A stretch of DNA of 64,000 nucleotides from CADCVT01 sp036389485 (lineage in GTDB: Bacteria > Actinomycetota > Thermoleophilia > Solirubrobacterales > Solirubrobacteraceae): contig DASVPR010000015.1 in assembly GCA_036389485.1 (NCBI GenBank), positions 100,284-164,283 of the forward strand. Direction: 5' to 3'. Below are positions 33,864 to 41,757 of the stretch, piece after piece. Position 1 is the first letter of the stretch. Each line of letters opens with the position of its first letter. The translations under genes were made by a program, and so were the position numbers. The notes under the pieces are model-generated. The model did no database searches and had not been told where the DNA came from. It was given only the letters and a program-made list of their open reading frames with translations.

Positions 33864-36029
33864 CTAGTCCGTGACGGCCGCGGCGTACGTGTAGAGCTTG
33901 TAGAGCACGAACCCCTGCCCGTACTTCCTCGAGCAGGTGGTGTTGTACAGGTCGTTCGCCTGCTCGTCGCTCAGCGTGTCGCCGTAGCCGACGGCCTTCT
34001 CCTCGTCGACGACCACGCCGCCCGCGAACTCGCGCACCTTCGCCACGATCCACGCGCGGTCCTCGTCGCTCGACGCCATCCAGTCCGCGCACGTGACGTA
34101 GCTGAAGTCGCTGCGCCGGTCGAACGGGCCGGTGACGTTCCGCTGGACGCTCTGCATCAACGAGAGCGGCAGGCCGACGCCGCCGCCGGAACGGCGACCG
34201 CCGCCGCCGCTCTTCGGCTGCGGCTCAGGCGGCTGCTTGAACCACGGGCACGGGCCGTTCGGGTCGAACGTCCGCGTCTCGAACGCCGCGACGCAGCTGA
34301 GCAGCTCGCCGGTCTGGCGCGGGTCGCCCATGCCGCGGCTCTCCGAGCGGTTCTTGCCCTTGTCGCAGTCCGGGAACGGCGCGATCTCCTTCGGCGAGTA
34401 CGTGATCTCCGCGCCCTTGGCCGGCTCGTTGTCCCACCAGCAGTTGCCGGTCGTGCCCGGGTACGGGTCCCACCAGAAGTCCGTGCCGTTCGGGTCCGCG
34501 GTCCCGTCGGGGCGGATGCCCATGTGGTTCTCGTACTGGCTGTTGTCGAACGACGTGGACAGGCCGTTCGGGTTGCAGCCCGCCTGCTGGTTGCCGCCCG
34601 CGGCCTCACCGCAGACGAGCTGGTCGGGGACGGTGAAGAGCATCGTCCCGCGCCGCCAGTTGTCGTAGAAGTAGTTGTCGCGGACCTGGTGGGCGTTGCC
34701 GCCCGCGATCCACAGGCCGGTCCCCATCGGGAACGGGAACGCCGGCTCGACGCTCGAGTCCTCCGCGTAGATGTTGAAGTTGTTCGAGTAGAACAGGTTG
34801 TCCTCGACCAGCATCGAGTCGCCGGGGTAGCCCGGATGGCCCGCGCCGGTGACGACGTCGGTCTGCAGCCCGAGGACGTTGTCGTAGAACCGGTTGTGGT
34901 GGACGTGGACGGCGTTGCCGTTCGTGCCCGAGTACCCCGCCATGTTGTGGTGGAGGTCGCAGTACCGGATGACCTGGTTGTAACGGAACTCGGTGCCCTC
35001 GGGCCGCTGGCGGCCGGTCTCGACCGCGGCGCCCGGGTAGATGCCGGAGTCGCCGTGGCCCGCGGCGTCGCAGTTCTGCTGCACGCCGTGGTCCTCCACG
35101 AACGTGAGCGTCCCGTACAGGCCGTTGTAGTACGCCTTGAAGTTCGTCAGCAGGTAGCCGTCGGACTCGAGCACGTAGATGCCGTGCTCCTTGGCGTGGC
35201 GGACCTTGACGTTCTTCAGGACGAACCCGTCGGCGCGGTCGGCGCGGACCGCGACGTCCTTCGCCGTGCCGGCGCCGTTCGGGCCGCCGTCGCCCTTCGA
35301 GGCGTCGCCGGCCTCGATGATCACGTCGTCGGCGTTGACGCCGGAGCCCTCGATCTGCAGGTTGCAGCGGATGCACGGGCCCTCGTCCGGGATGCCGTGG
35401 CGGTTCTCACGCGGCGGGCTCGGCGGCGGCTCGGCGCCGGGCTCCCGGCCGAGGACCGCGACGAGGTTCTGGTCGTTCGGGCAGAAGAACTGGAACTTGT
35501 AGGAGAGCGCCGTGCCCTCCTGGTTCGGCCGGTCGCCGTCGGTGCGGTACTCGTCGCACTTCGGGTCGCCGGTCGGCTGCGCGCGCGACGTCGGCTCGTC
35601 GTACAGCCCCGGCATGATCACGACGCGATCGTTGTTGCCCGACGCGGTCACCGCGGGCTGGATCTCCGAGAACTTGCAGCGCTTCTTCAGCGCCTTGTTG
35701 ATCTTCAGGAGCTTCCTCGCGGCCTTCTTCGAGAGCCGCCGGCGGTCGGACGGGCGGATCTCGTAGCCGTTCTTGCGCGCGCTCGCGATCGACTTGCGCA
35801 GCAGCGCCATCGAGTCCGCGTGGCAGACGACGCGGGTATCGCCCGGCGGCTTGGCCTTCAGCGCCGAGGCGAGCGTGCGCGCCTTCGGCACGCCGCCTCC
35901 GGTGGCCGGCGTGATCGAGGTGTCCGGAGCGGGGTCCGGCCAGTAGGACGGACGCTCGACGTGGGCGAGAGCCGTGCCCGTCAGGCAGAGGAAGGTGGCC
36001 AGGACCGTGGCCGACGCGAGGCGCTTCAT
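33864..36029 (-). CDS. Secreted right-handed beta-helix protein
   Basis: The 721-residue protein has a Sec signal (MKRLASATVLATFLCLTGTALA). From about residue 210 it shows parallel beta-helix rungs with Asn-ladder features: GFVLKNVKVRHAKEHGIYV, GYLLTNFKAYYNGLYG, FRYNQVIRYCDLHHN, AVHVHHNRFYDNVLGL, SMLVEDNLFYSNNFN. Such folds are typical of pectate-lyase-like polysaccharide-active or surface proteins. Many Cys residues suggest disulfides. It starts 20 nt after the ABC ATPase stop, so it may be the last gene of the large polymer operon, but TAGGCT 7 nt before its ATG could drive it alone. Its substrate might be the exported polymer (inference). Confidence 0.75.
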   Translation of the reverse strand: MKRLASATVLATFLCLTGTALAHVERPSYWPDPAPDTSITPATGGGVPKARTLASALKAKPPGDTRVVCHADSMALLRKSIASARKNGYEIRPSDRRRLSKKAARKLLKINKALKKRCKFSEIQPAVTASGNNDRVVIMPGLYDEPTSRAQPTGDPKCDEYRTDGDRPNQEGTALSYKFQFFCPNDQNLVAVLGREPGAEPPPSPPRENRHGIPDEGPCIRCNLQIEGSGVNADDVIIEAGDASKGDGGPNGAGTAKDVAVRADRADGFVLKNVKVRHAKEHGIYVLESDGYLLTNFKAYYNGLYGTLTFVEDHGVQQNCDAAGHGDSGIYPGAAVETGRQRPEGTEFRYNQVIRYCDLHHNMAGYSGTNGNAVHVHHNRFYDNVLGLQTDVVTGAGHPGYPGDSMLVEDNLFYSNNFNIYAEDSSVEPAFPFPMGTGLWIAGGNAHQVRDNYFYDNWRRGTMLFTVPDQLVCGEAAGGNQQAGCNPNGLSTSFDNSQYENHMGIRPDGTADPNGTDFWWDPYPGTTGNCWWDNEPAKGAEITYSPKEIAPFPDCDKGKNRSESRGMGDPRQTGELLSCVAAFETRTFDPNGPCPWFKQPPEPQPKSGGGGRRSGGGVGLPLSLMQSVQRNVTGPFDRRSDFSYVTCADWMASSDEDRAWIVAKVREFAGGVVVDEEKAVGYGDTLSDEQANDLYNTTCSRKYGQGFVLYKLYTYAAAVTD

Positions 36030-36036
36030 GCGCCGC

Positions 36037-36042
36037 AGCCTA
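36037..36042 (-). promoter_or_regulatory. -10 box for beta-helix gene
   Basis: Minus-strand TAGGCT ends 7 nt before the ATG at 36029. Confidence 0.35.
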
Positions 36043-36048
36043 CCGGCG

Positions 36049-36837
36049 CTAGACGTCCTCCATGGTCACCGCGTCGTCGCCGACCTCGAGGAACTCGGTG
36101 TACGCGTCGATCACGGCGTCGGGCTCGTCCCACATCCGCAGCTCGCCCTCGTGCATCCAGATCGCGTGGTCGCAGAGGTCCTTGATCGATTGCAGCGCGT
36201 GGCTGACGAGCACCACCGTCGAGTCGGCCTCGCACAGCTTGCGCATGCGGCGGAACGACTTGCGCTTGAAGCGCGCGTCGCCGACCGAGAGGGCCTCGTC
36301 GATGAGCAGGATGTCCGGGTCCATGTTCACGGCGACGCTGAAGGCGAGGCGCCCGTACATGCCGGACGAGTAGGTCCGCATCGGGAGGTCCATGAACTTC
36401 TTCAGCTCGGCGAACCTCACGATGTCGTCGTACTTGTGCGCCAGCTCCTCGCGGCTCCAGCCCGCGGCGAGCCCGCCGAGCGTGACGTTCTCGCGGCCGG
36501 TCAGCTTGCGGTTGAAGCCGACGCCGAGGGCGAGGAGCGTCGACACGCGCCCGTTGACCTCCACACGGCCCGACGTCGGCGGGAGGATCCCCGCGATCGA
36601 CCTGACGAGTGTCGACTTCCCCGCGCCGTTCGCCCCGACGATCCCCAGCACGGACCCGCGCGGCACCTCGAACGACACGTTCTTGACCGCCTCGATCTCG
36701 TGGATGAAGCGCTCGCGGCGGCCGACGCGCTTGAACGCCTCCTTCAGCGTCGGGCGCCGCTCGATCGACGTCTTGTACGTGACGGAAAGGTCTTCGACCT
36801 TGATCGCTGTGCGCTCGGGCTCAGATCCGGACGGCAA
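36049..36837 (-). CDS. ABC exporter ATPase, TagH/Wzt type
   Basis: The 262-residue protein has Walker A GANGAGKST, signature YSSGM and Walker B DILLIDEALSVGD. The run NGRVSTLLALGVGFNRKLTGRENV is the hallmark of polysaccharide/teichoic-acid export ATPases. It lacks the C-terminal carbohydrate-binding domain found in some Wzt proteins, as TagH-like short forms do. The start overlaps the permease gene by 17 nt. With the permease it should move a polyprenyl-linked polymer across the membrane; the adjacent biosynthesis genes point to a polyol-phosphate substrate. Confidence 0.85.
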   Translation of the reverse strand: MPSGSEPERTAIKVEDLSVTYKTSIERRPTLKEAFKRVGRRERFIHEIEAVKNVSFEVPRGSVLGIVGANGAGKSTLVRSIAGILPPTSGRVEVNGRVSTLLALGVGFNRKLTGRENVTLGGLAAGWSREELAHKYDDIVRFAELKKFMDLPMRTYSSGMYGRLAFSVAVNMDPDILLIDEALSVGDARFKRKSFRRMRKLCEADSTVVLVSHALQSIKDLCDHAIWMHEGELRMWDEPDAVIDAYTEFLEVGDDAVTMEDV

Positions 36838-37693
36838 ACTCCCGCTCCCTCGAGACGAAGAAGACGGCGGCGACGAGGAAGGTCCCGACCGCCCACGCGG
36901 TCGCCAGCAGCATGTCGTCGAGCGCCGGCGTGTTCGCGTTGTCGATGACCGTGCTCCACGCGGTGATGATCGGCGCGAGCGGGTTGACGGTGAGGATCCA
37001 GTCGTAGCGGTCCGGGACCTCGGAGGCGTAGTACAGGATCGGCGTCGAGTACAGCCAGATCCGCGTGGCGTACGGCAGGAAGTTCTTGATGTCGCGGAAG
37101 TAGACCTGGCCGGCGGCGACCAGCATCGTCATGCCGGACGCGAAGACGATGAGGATGAGCCCGATCGGGATGAGCCACAGCATCTCGATCCCCACGGGCA
37201 TCCCGAACGCGAAGTGCAGGGGGATGTAGATCGCGAACGTCGGGAGGAAGCGCATGAACGCGGTGATGACCGACGCGATCGGGAGGAGGGCTCTTGGGAA
37301 GGCCGTGTTGAGGATCAGCCGGCCGCCCGAGACGACCGAGCGCACGCCCTGGTTGAGGCTCTGCTGCACCAGGTAGTAGGCGAAGAGGCCGGCCATCAGG
37401 TGGGCCAGGAAGTCCTCGCCGCGCGAGCCGCTGCGCAGGATGTCGACGAGGATGAAGTAGACGCCTGCGAGCAGCAGCGGGTTGATGACGAGCCACAGCT
37501 GCCCGAAGACCGTGTTGAAGTGCTGGGCGCGCAGGTTCGTGCGGGCCAGCTCGACGGCGAACTCGCGGCGGCGCCACAGCTCGCGCACGTAGGATCCGAT
37601 CGGCGGGAGGCCGACCTTGTGCGGCTCGTAGACGTGGTGCTCGCTGGTGAACTCGTCTTCGAGCCGGTGCCGTTGGGGGGCTTGCGTGCTCAC
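36821..37693 (-). CDS. ABC exporter permease, TagG/Wzm type
   Basis: The 290-residue protein has six membrane segments and the ABC-2 motif region: ELARTNLRAQHFNTVFGQLWLVINPLL, an N-terminal amphipathic helix plus first helix, is diagnostic for polysaccharide exporters. The C-terminal VNPLAPIITAWSTVI is also family-typical. GTG start at 37693 is 10 nt after the GT2 stop. Together with the downstream ATPase it forms the export half of the operon. Confidence 0.85.
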   Translation of the reverse strand: MSTQAPQRHRLEDEFTSEHHVYEPHKVGLPPIGSYVRELWRRREFAVELARTNLRAQHFNTVFGQLWLVINPLLLAGVYFILVDILRSGSRGEDFLAHLMAGLFAYYLVQQSLNQGVRSVVSGGRLILNTAFPRALLPIASVITAFMRFLPTFAIYIPLHFAFGMPVGIEMLWLIPIGLILIVFASGMTMLVAAGQVYFRDIKNFLPYATRIWLYSTPILYYASEVPDRYDWILTVNPLAPIITAWSTVIDNANTPALDDMLLATAWAVGTFLVAAVFFVSREREFAVRI

Positions 37694-37703
37694 TTCGGGT
37701 TCG

Positions 37704-38657
37704 TCAGATGATCGGGGGGCGTCCGGCGCGGGTCATGCGCCAGAGCGTCCTGGCGGACAGCGGGCGGCGGGGCCCCGCGGGTTCGCGCACGCCATCACGG
37801 TAGCCGCGGAGGAGCGCGCGGCGCTCCCTTCCCTCGCGCATTCTCGGGAGCGCACGTATGAGGAACGAGGCGGCATACGGGACGCCGAGCGGGAGCGGCA
37901 GGTGGCGCCTGGCGAGCCAGACGCGGTTGCGCGCGCCGTAGTAGGTCGAGTACGCGTGGCGGGTCGGGTTGACCGGCGGCGCCGGATGGAGGACGTGGAC
38001 GCCGGCCTCGTAGTGCACGCGGTGGCCGGCGTCCATCACGCGCCACGCCAGGTCGACGCCCTCGTGGACGAACCGGAACTCGCTCGGCCATCCCCCGACC
38101 TCCTCGAAGACCTTGCGGGGCATCGCGACCGCGCCCTCCCAGACCGCGGTCACCTCACCGCTCCGGTCGACGCCGCCGGAGCCGACCCGCGGCGACCAGT
38201 CACGACTCCGTCGCGATCCCTCGCGCGGTTCGACACGAAGCTGCACGAGCCCGACAGCGGGGACTGTCCCCGCAACGGCGGGGACTGTCCCCGCAATATG
38301 AAGGGGACTGTCCTCCGATCCCGGAAGGCGGTGTGTTGCGTGGAACAGGGGTTCGAGGCGGGAAAGTGTGTCGTCTTCGCCGAGCTCTGCGTCGTCGTCG
38401 AGGAAGAACAGCAGCTCGCCGTGCACTTCCGGCACACCCGCGTTGCGGCCTGCGGGGATTCCTTCGTCGCGTTCGAGGTGGACCGCCTTCACGCCCTCCG
38501 GAACCCCTTCCGGCCGCCAGCCGTTCCCGACCACGACGACGTCGAGGTCGACGTCGCGTTGGCGCAGGAGCGACCGGACCGCGCGGTGGAGCAGCTCGGG
38601 ACGGTTGCCGCGAGTGAGGACGATCGCGCCCCACGAGGGTCGAGTGGCGTTGCTCAC
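37704..38657 (-). CDS. GT2 glycosyltransferase with an in-frame palindromic-repeat insertion
   Basis: The 317-residue protein has a GT-A fold: WGAIVLTRGNRPELLHRAVRSLL, DVVVVGNGW, GRNAGVPEVHGELLFFLDDDAEL (DxD), then VTAVWEGAVAMPRKVFEEVGG and FVHEGVDLAWRVMDAGH for acceptor and product regions. Between LPG and VGLVQLRV lies a stretch (SEDSPLHIAGTVPAVAGTVPA) encoded by GGGGACNGTCCCC palindromes. It has no counterpart expected in the family and looks like an in-frame insertion in a surface loop. GTG start overlaps the CDP-alcohol gene stop. Sugar added is unknown; probably decorates or initiates the exported polymer. Confidence 0.8.
   Translation of the reverse strand: MSNATRPSWGAIVLTRGNRPELLHRAVRSLLRQRDVDLDVVVVGNGWRPEGVPEGVKAVHLERDEGIPAGRNAGVPEVHGELLFFLDDDAELGEDDTLSRLEPLFHATHRLPGSEDSPLHIAGTVPAVAGTVPAVGLVQLRVEPREGSRRSRDWSPRVGSGGVDRSGEVTAVWEGAVAMPRKVFEEVGGWPSEFRFVHEGVDLAWRVMDAGHRVHYEAGVHVLHPAPPVNPTRHAYSTYYGARNRVWLARRHLPLPLGVPYAASFLIRALPRMREGRERRALLRGYRDGVREPAGPRRPLSARTLWRMTRAGRPPII
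38257..38316. repeat. Tandem GGGGAC-T-GTCCCC palindromes inside GT2 gene
   Basis: Two perfect 17-bp palindromes (GCGGGGACTGTCCCCGC at 38257-38273 and 38278-38294) are spaced 21 bp apart, a multiple of three. A third imperfect copy (GGGGACTGTCCTCC, 38303-38316) follows at 23 bp. No other copy was noticed in the window. Palindromes of this kind occur as dispersed REP-like repeats in several bacterial genomes. Confidence 0.75.
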
Positions 38658-39394
38658 CGCAACCGCTGCGACGTGAGGATCGCGACGAGGTGGCCGAGCG
38701 CGGTGACGGCGGCGATCGGGAGGAGCGCGACGAGCAGCGCCCGTTCCTCGTCGAGGATCGCGAAGAGGAGCACGAGCGCGGTGAACTCGATCGCGACGAA
38801 CGCGCGGTAGAAGGGGAGCCGGCCGGCGGTGCGGCGGAGGGTGGCGAGCACCCCGCGGCGGGGCGCGGCGACCGCGACCGTGTCCTCGACCTTCCCGAGC
38901 CCGGCCTCGGCGCGCGCGACGTGGACGAGCGCGGTCTCGCCCTTCACGAACAGGACGAGCACCGCGATCACGAGGCCGAGGACCGGCTCGTCGACGCGGA
39001 TGCCGAGCGCGATCGGCAGGGCGCTCTCGGTGACCCAGTGCCCGAACCGGTCGAGGTAGATGCCGACCGGGGACGACTGGCCGCGCCAGCGGGCCAGCTC
39101 GCCGTCGGAGCAGTCGAACAGGATCTGCAGCTGGATCAGGGCGACCGCGGCGACAGCGCCCGGCACGCCGTCGTCCAGAGCGATCGCCGCGGCCGCGCCG
39201 ACCCCGCTGAGGATCATCAGCCACGTCACCGCGTTCGGCGTCAGCGGTGTACGAAGAAGGAGCCGCGTCAGATACGGCGAGAAGCGCCGGACGTAGAGCT
39301 TGCCAGCCCAGTGCTCCCCGCTGTTGCGCTCGAAGATCGACGCCGGCTGCGTCGCGGCGCGCAGCTCAGCGATCGAAGGCCTGGACGTACTCAC
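38654..39394 (-). CDS. CDP-alcohol phosphotransferase with altered active-site motif
   Basis: The 246-residue membrane protein (about 6 helices) has the family signature DCSDGELARWRG followed at the right distance by G-IYL-D. The fourth Asp of the D(x)2DG(x)2AR(x)8G(x)3D(x)3D motif is replaced by His (YLDRFGHW). That last Asp is considered the catalytic base, so this may be a subfamily trait or an altered reaction. The family joins a CDP-activated alcohol to a second alcohol. GTG 39394 lies 29 nt inside the end of the upstream dehydrogenase gene; no nearer start exists. Confidence 0.8.
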   Translation of the reverse strand: MSTSRPSIAELRAATQPASIFERNSGEHWAGKLYVRRFSPYLTRLLLRTPLTPNAVTWLMILSGVGAAAAIALDDGVPGAVAAVALIQLQILFDCSDGELARWRGQSSPVGIYLDRFGHWVTESALPIALGIRVDEPVLGLVIAVLVLFVKGETALVHVARAEAGLGKVEDTVAVAAPRRGVLATLRRTAGRLPFYRAFVAIEFTALVLLFAILDEERALLVALLPIAAVTALGHLVAILTSQRLR

Positions 39395-40403
39395 GGACGC
39401 GCTCGCGGGCCGAGGGCTCGTCGAGGTCGAGGTGCTCCAGCACGGTGTAGCGGTCGGGGCGCGTGCGCGGGGCGTAGTGCACGGCCGCGGCGAACTGCTC
39501 ATCGGACAGGCCGAGCTCGCGCGGAAGACGGGGGAGCGAATGGCGCCGCAGGCACGCGTCGATCTCGCCGGCAAGCGTGGAGTCGCCGCGCAGGAAGGTG
39601 ACGAACAGCGCGGCGGCGCCCGCCAGCTCGCCGTGCCACGCGGTGCCGGGGAAGAGATGGTCGATCGCGTGGAGGATCTCGTGGTCGCCGCCGCTGCACG
39701 GGCGGCTGGAGCCGGCGGTCGCCATCGCGAGCCCGCTCAGCACGAGCGCCTCGGCGAGCGCGATCAGGAACTCGTCGTCGTCGATCCCGTCGTTGCGGTG
39801 CAGCACGGCCATCGCGGCGACCCGCGCGAACGTGACCGCGACCCCGTCGACCGCCTCGCCCCGCTCGCGCTCCGCCAGCCGCCAGTCGGCGATGGCCGAC
39901 AGATTCGACACGACGTCCCCGATCCCCGAGCGCCGCATCCCGGGCTCGGAGCGCTTGACGTAGTCGAGGTCGACGACGACCGCGATCGGCATCTGCACGC
40001 CGTAGGAGCCCTTGCGCCCCGCGTGCTCGAGCGACGCGACGGGCGACGCGATCCCGTCGTGCGCGAGCGACGTGGCGAGCGCGACCATCGGCAGCCCCGC
40101 GAGCGAAGCGGCGTACTTGGCGATGTCGATCGTCCGCCCGCCGCCGACGCCCACGACCGCGTCGTGGAACTCGCTCTTCAACTCGCGCGACAGGGCCGTC
40201 GCCTCCTCGACGCCGCCCGTGACCGTGTGGATGTCCGCGTGCTCGAGCTGCGGCCGCAGCTCAGCCGCGATCGCCTCGCCCTGACCCGGCCCGACCACGA
40301 TCGCGACGTGCCCGCCGCTCGAGATCCGCCGGTCCTGGAGCAGTGGGGCGAGGCGGGCGATCGCCCCGGGCTCGATGTCGATGGCCAGGGGCGTGCCGAC
40401 CAT
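39366..40403 (-). CDS. sn-glycerol-1-phosphate dehydrogenase-type (archaeal G1PDH/AraM-like) enzyme
   Basis: The 345-residue iron-containing alcohol dehydrogenase-fold protein has VVGVGGGRTIDIAKYAAS (NAD-binding), TSLAHDGIASPVASL and GIGDVVSNLSAIADWRLA. It also carries the motif MATAGSSRPCSGGDHEILHA plus WHGELAG with metal-binding His residues. The GSSRPCSG-D/E-H and HDGIASP signatures are those of archaeal glycerol-1-phosphate dehydrogenase, which reduces dihydroxyacetone phosphate to sn-glycerol-1-phosphate. Start ATG 40403 is 6 nt after the nucleotidyltransferase stop. In this operon it would supply the polyol phosphate that the cytidylyltransferase activates (inference). Confidence 0.85.
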   Translation of the reverse strand: MVGTPLAIDIEPGAIARLAPLLQDRRISSGGHVAIVVGPGQGEAIAAELRPQLEHADIHTVTGGVEEATALSRELKSEFHDAVVGVGGGRTIDIAKYAASLAGLPMVALATSLAHDGIASPVASLEHAGRKGSYGVQMPIAVVVDLDYVKRSEPGMRRSGIGDVVSNLSAIADWRLAERERGEAVDGVAVTFARVAAMAVLHRNDGIDDDEFLIALAEALVLSGLAMATAGSSRPCSGGDHEILHAIDHLFPGTAWHGELAGAAALFVTFLRGDSTLAGEIDACLRRHSLPRLPRELGLSDEQFAAAVHYAPRTRPDRYTVLEHLDLDEPSARERVREYVQAFDR

Positions 40404-40408
40404 GCGGG

Positions 40409-41143
40409 TCAGCAGCGGCAAGCGACCTCCCGGGCGCGCGCGAGGTCGTCGTGGTCGTCGACCTCGACCCACTCGACGTCCCCGATCGGCGCCGCGCGCA
40501 CCTTCCCGCCGCGGTCGGCCAGCTCCTGGAAGCCGTCCTCGTAGTAGAGCTGCGGGTCGCGTGTGAACGTGGCCTCGAGCGCGTCGGCGAGCGCGTCCGC
40601 CGCGTGCGGCTCGATGAGCGTCACGCCGATGTACTCGCCCTGGGCGGTCGCCGGGTCGAGCGCCTTGTTGATCCGGTCCAGGTAGCCCTCCTCGGACAGG
40701 TGGACCTTCATCTCCTCCTCGCCGAGCGTCTTGACGTCGTCGACCGCGAGGACGAGGTCGTCGTCGCCGCGGGCCTCGAGCACGCTCTCCTCGACCGAGG
40801 CGGGGTGGACGGTGTCGCCGTTGCACAGGATCACGCCCTGGTCGAAGTGATCGCGCGCGACCCACAGCGAGTACGCGTTGTTCCACTCGAGCGCCTTGTC
40901 GTTGTAGACGAGCTCCAGGCGGAGGTCGTGGGCGGCCTCGAGGTCGGCCTTGCGCTCCTCGATGCGGTGGGCCGCGAAGCCCGTCACGACGACGACCTCC
41001 TCCATCCCCGCCGCGCGCAGGTTGCGGAGCGCGACGTCGAGGATCGTCCGCTCGCCGTCGACCGGCAGGAGCGTCTTGGGCAGGTCCGCGGTCAGCGGCT
41101 CCAGCCGCCGGCCCGCGCCCGCCGCGAGCACCATGCCGATCAC
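40409..41143 (-). CDS. LicC/IPCT-like CTP:phospho-alcohol cytidylyltransferase
   Basis: The 244-residue protein has the nucleotidyltransferase loop MVLAAGAGRRLEPLTADLPKTLLPV and ILCNGDTVHP as metal-site Asp region. The stretch KALEWNNAYSLWVARD is typical of LicC (phosphocholine) and inositol-1-phosphate cytidylyltransferases rather than sugar-dTTP enzymes. GTG 41143 overlaps the DUF5941-like stop (GTGA). Given the adjacent G1PDH and two CDP-alcohol phosphotransferases, the probable product is a CDP-polyol such as CDP-glycerol with sn-1 stereochemistry, or CDP-inositol. The substrate is not proven. Confidence 0.8.
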   Translation of the reverse strand: MIGMVLAAGAGRRLEPLTADLPKTLLPVDGERTILDVALRNLRAAGMEEVVVVTGFAAHRIEERKADLEAAHDLRLELVYNDKALEWNNAYSLWVARDHFDQGVILCNGDTVHPASVEESVLEARGDDDLVLAVDDVKTLGEEEMKVHLSEEGYLDRINKALDPATAQGEYIGVTLIEPHAADALADALEATFTRDPQLYYEDGFQELADRGGKVRAAPIGDVEWVEVDDHDDLARAREVACRC

Positions 41144-41757
41144 TGGCCCTCGTCCTCCTCTTCCTCGTAGACCGCGGTCTCCTGGCTGCGGACCGTCCCG
41201 GTCCACCCCGCGACGCTCTCGGTGACGAACACGGCCGCGAAGATCCCCGCGAGGATGAAGAACCCGGCGGGGAGCGCGCCGAACTCGAGCAGCAGCACCC
41301 CGACGAACAGCCGGCCGTCCCACCCCAGGCCGATGTTGTCGACCCACGCGGGCGGCGTCACGCCGCGATGGCGGAGGCGGTAGACCAAGTCGTAGTGGCG
41401 GAACGCGAGCGCGCAGATGAGCGCGAAGGCGGCCGGCACGCCGCTGCCGCCGGCGACCGCGCCGAGCCACAGCAATCCGGCGTACTCGGTCAGCCGGATC
41501 GCGGGGGGGACCAGCCAGCGGAAGCTGCCAGTCTCGGCGCGACCCGTGGCGAGGCCGCCGATGAGCATGCCCCAGATGACGGCCGCGCCGGCGGCGCTCT
41601 CGTCGGCGTCCTCGCCCGCGAGCAGCGCAGGCACGAGGACGAGCAGCGCGCCGAGCACGGCGAACACCGCTGATGGCACCGGCACGTGCCGCCCGAGCTT
41701 CGCCAGTGCGACGGCGAACTGCCCGTCGTCGCGGTAGACGGTGAGCGCCTGGTTCAT
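41140..41757 (-). CDS. DUF5941-like membrane protein
   Basis: The 205-residue protein has four to five membrane helices (SAVFAVLGALLVLVPALL; AAGAAVIWGMLIGGL; YAGLLWLGAVAGG; FFILAGIFAAVFV). It includes FRHYDLVYRLRHRGVTPP, which I associate with the DUF5941 region of actinobacterial CDP-alcohol phosphotransferase-linked proteins (from memory). The C-terminal tail is acidic. Both ends overlap neighbours by ATGA/GTGA, so it is a coupled operon member. Function unknown; perhaps a membrane partner of one of the phosphotransferases. Confidence 0.65.
   Translation of the reverse strand: MNQALTVYRDDGQFAVALAKLGRHVPVPSAVFAVLGALLVLVPALLAGEDADESAAGAAVIWGMLIGGLATGRAETGSFRWLVPPAIRLTEYAGLLWLGAVAGGSGVPAAFALICALAFRHYDLVYRLRHRGVTPPAWVDNIGLGWDGRLFVGVLLLEFGALPAGFFILAGIFAAVFVTESVAGWTGTVRSQETAVYEEEEDEGQ

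Noticed and set aside
33153..36185. 1010-codon plus-strand frame
   Set aside because: Antisense shadow of the beta-helix and methyltransferase genes: Val/Arg-rich low-complexity translation with no domain, while the minus strand has a signal peptide and clear folds.
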